A stretch of DNA of 44,236 nt from IMG/VR virus record IMGVR_UViG_3300028536_000004, positions 1-44,236 of that record. One strand, given 5' to 3'. Positions within the stretch are counted from its first letter, which is position 1. Every line of letters begins with the position of its first letter. The position numbers and the translations under genes were made by a program. This DNA comes from a virus. Below the pieces are notes generated by a model. It saw only the letters and a program-made list of their open reading frames with translations. It was not told where the DNA came from and searched no databases. Below, in pieces: positions 43,955-44,236 of the stretch.

Positions 43955-44236
43955 GCCTTCACCTCCCGCGCCGAGGCGGCTTGATAAATAGCGCTCTGGA
44001 TATCGCGACGGCCGAACAAATGATCTAGTAATACCGGCTCAACATGCCCAGAACTTCCGTGAACGATTTGAGAAGCAAGGGGTAGATAGCGTTCTGCAAT
44101 TTCGAGAGAACGGCAAATGCAAATTATCTGGGGCTTGGCGGGTTTCAGCGCCCATACGACATAGAGCTTTAGATCGCCCCGATCGTTAAATTCTAATCCC
44201 TCTTCTCTTCGCGCTATTTCAGATTTCACAGCCTCC
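43951..44236 (-). CDS. Hypothetical protein, C-terminal part (gene spans the circular join)
   Basis: This frame is open to the window end and continues at 244-71 of the left end when the 77-bp repeat is merged. The visible part reads VKSEIARREEGLEFNDRGDL, LKPAKPQIICICRSLEIAER and ends AASAREVKA. The GTG at 44229 is internal to the merged 150-residue gene, not its start. The stop overlaps the GTG start of the MazG-like gene. The function is unknown. Confidence 0.85.
   Translation of the reverse strand, partial: EAVKSEIARREEGLEFNDRGDLKLYVVWALKPAKPQIICICRSLEIAERYLPLASQIVHGSSGHVEPVLLDHLFGRRDIQSAIYQAASAREVKA
44160..44236. repeat. Right copy of 77-bp terminal direct repeat
   Basis: This copy is identical to 1-77. 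Removing it leaves a 44159-bp circular sequence in which the gene at 244-1/44159-43951 is continuous. Confidence 0.95.

Noticed and set aside
1-44236. Temperate life style
   Set aside because: I found no integrase, excisionase, attachment core or CI/Cro pair. The MerR-like and winged-helix-like proteins alone do not indicate lysogeny.
1-44236. tRNA or rRNA genes
   Set aside because: No T-loop-like GGTTCRANYC segment in a cloverleaf context was seen in the intergenic gaps; a tRNA scan would settle this.

Overview
The window is a complete genome of a tailed phage with podovirus-type (P22-like) virion genes. The first 77 bases (1-77) are identical to the last 77 (44160-44236), and one reading frame runs unbroken through the join. 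The molecule is therefore a circle, or a circularly permuted linear genome, of 44159 bp opened inside a gene. I see no integrase, excisionase, CI-type repressor or tRNA gene, so a strictly lytic life style is likely. The host is not given by the sequence. The gene set (family A DNA polymerase, DUF2815, DUF2800, SNF2 helicase, primase-polymerase/RepA-like ATPase, P22-like portal and coat) is one I associate with phages of Alphaproteobacteria, but that is only an inference.

Transcription is organised as two divergent arms. The minus arm starts near 16.8 kb, runs left through position 1, and continues across the join down to 40.9 kb. Next to its origin it carries a block of small accessory genes (12.2-16.8 kb): membrane peptides, RMF/CrpP-like proteins, a secreted protein and an 18-bp-repeat beta-helix protein. 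Next come the replication genes (4.5-12.1 kb: primase-polymerase/helicase, SNF2-type ATPase, Cas4-like nuclease, DUF2815 ssDNA-binding candidate), then small hypotheticals, the DNA polymerase and an HNH nuclease. Past the join are a MazG-like protein, a frameshifted Lar-type zinc-finger gene, a GNAT protein and a RuvC-like resolvase. Almost every junction is an ATGA, GTGA or TGATG overlap, so translation is heavily coupled.

The plus arm starts at a pair of near-identical promoters inside a 73-bp tandem duplication (16894-17039). A 320-bp leader follows, then about ten small genes, then the virion genes in P22-like order: large terminase, portal, scaffold, coat, decoration-like proteins, gp4-like and gp10-like tail/head completion proteins, tail fibre proteins, three ejection-type proteins (the last with a lytic transglycosylase domain), and a lysis cassette (holin-like protein, SAR endolysin, Rz with an embedded Rz1). 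The two arms converge and overlap at 40901-40904.

The most unusual signal is a 15-nt module, GARTATGAYYNRTGA. It sits at six gene junctions of the minus arm, where it is at once the Shine-Dalgarno and stop/start overlap for the next gene and the C-terminus E-Y-D-L/R of the previous one. Unrelated plus-arm proteins also end in QYDL, EFDL or LDL with different codons and no ribosome-site role, which points to a C-terminal peptide signal. Several genes shorter than 60 codons were found by reading junctions directly.
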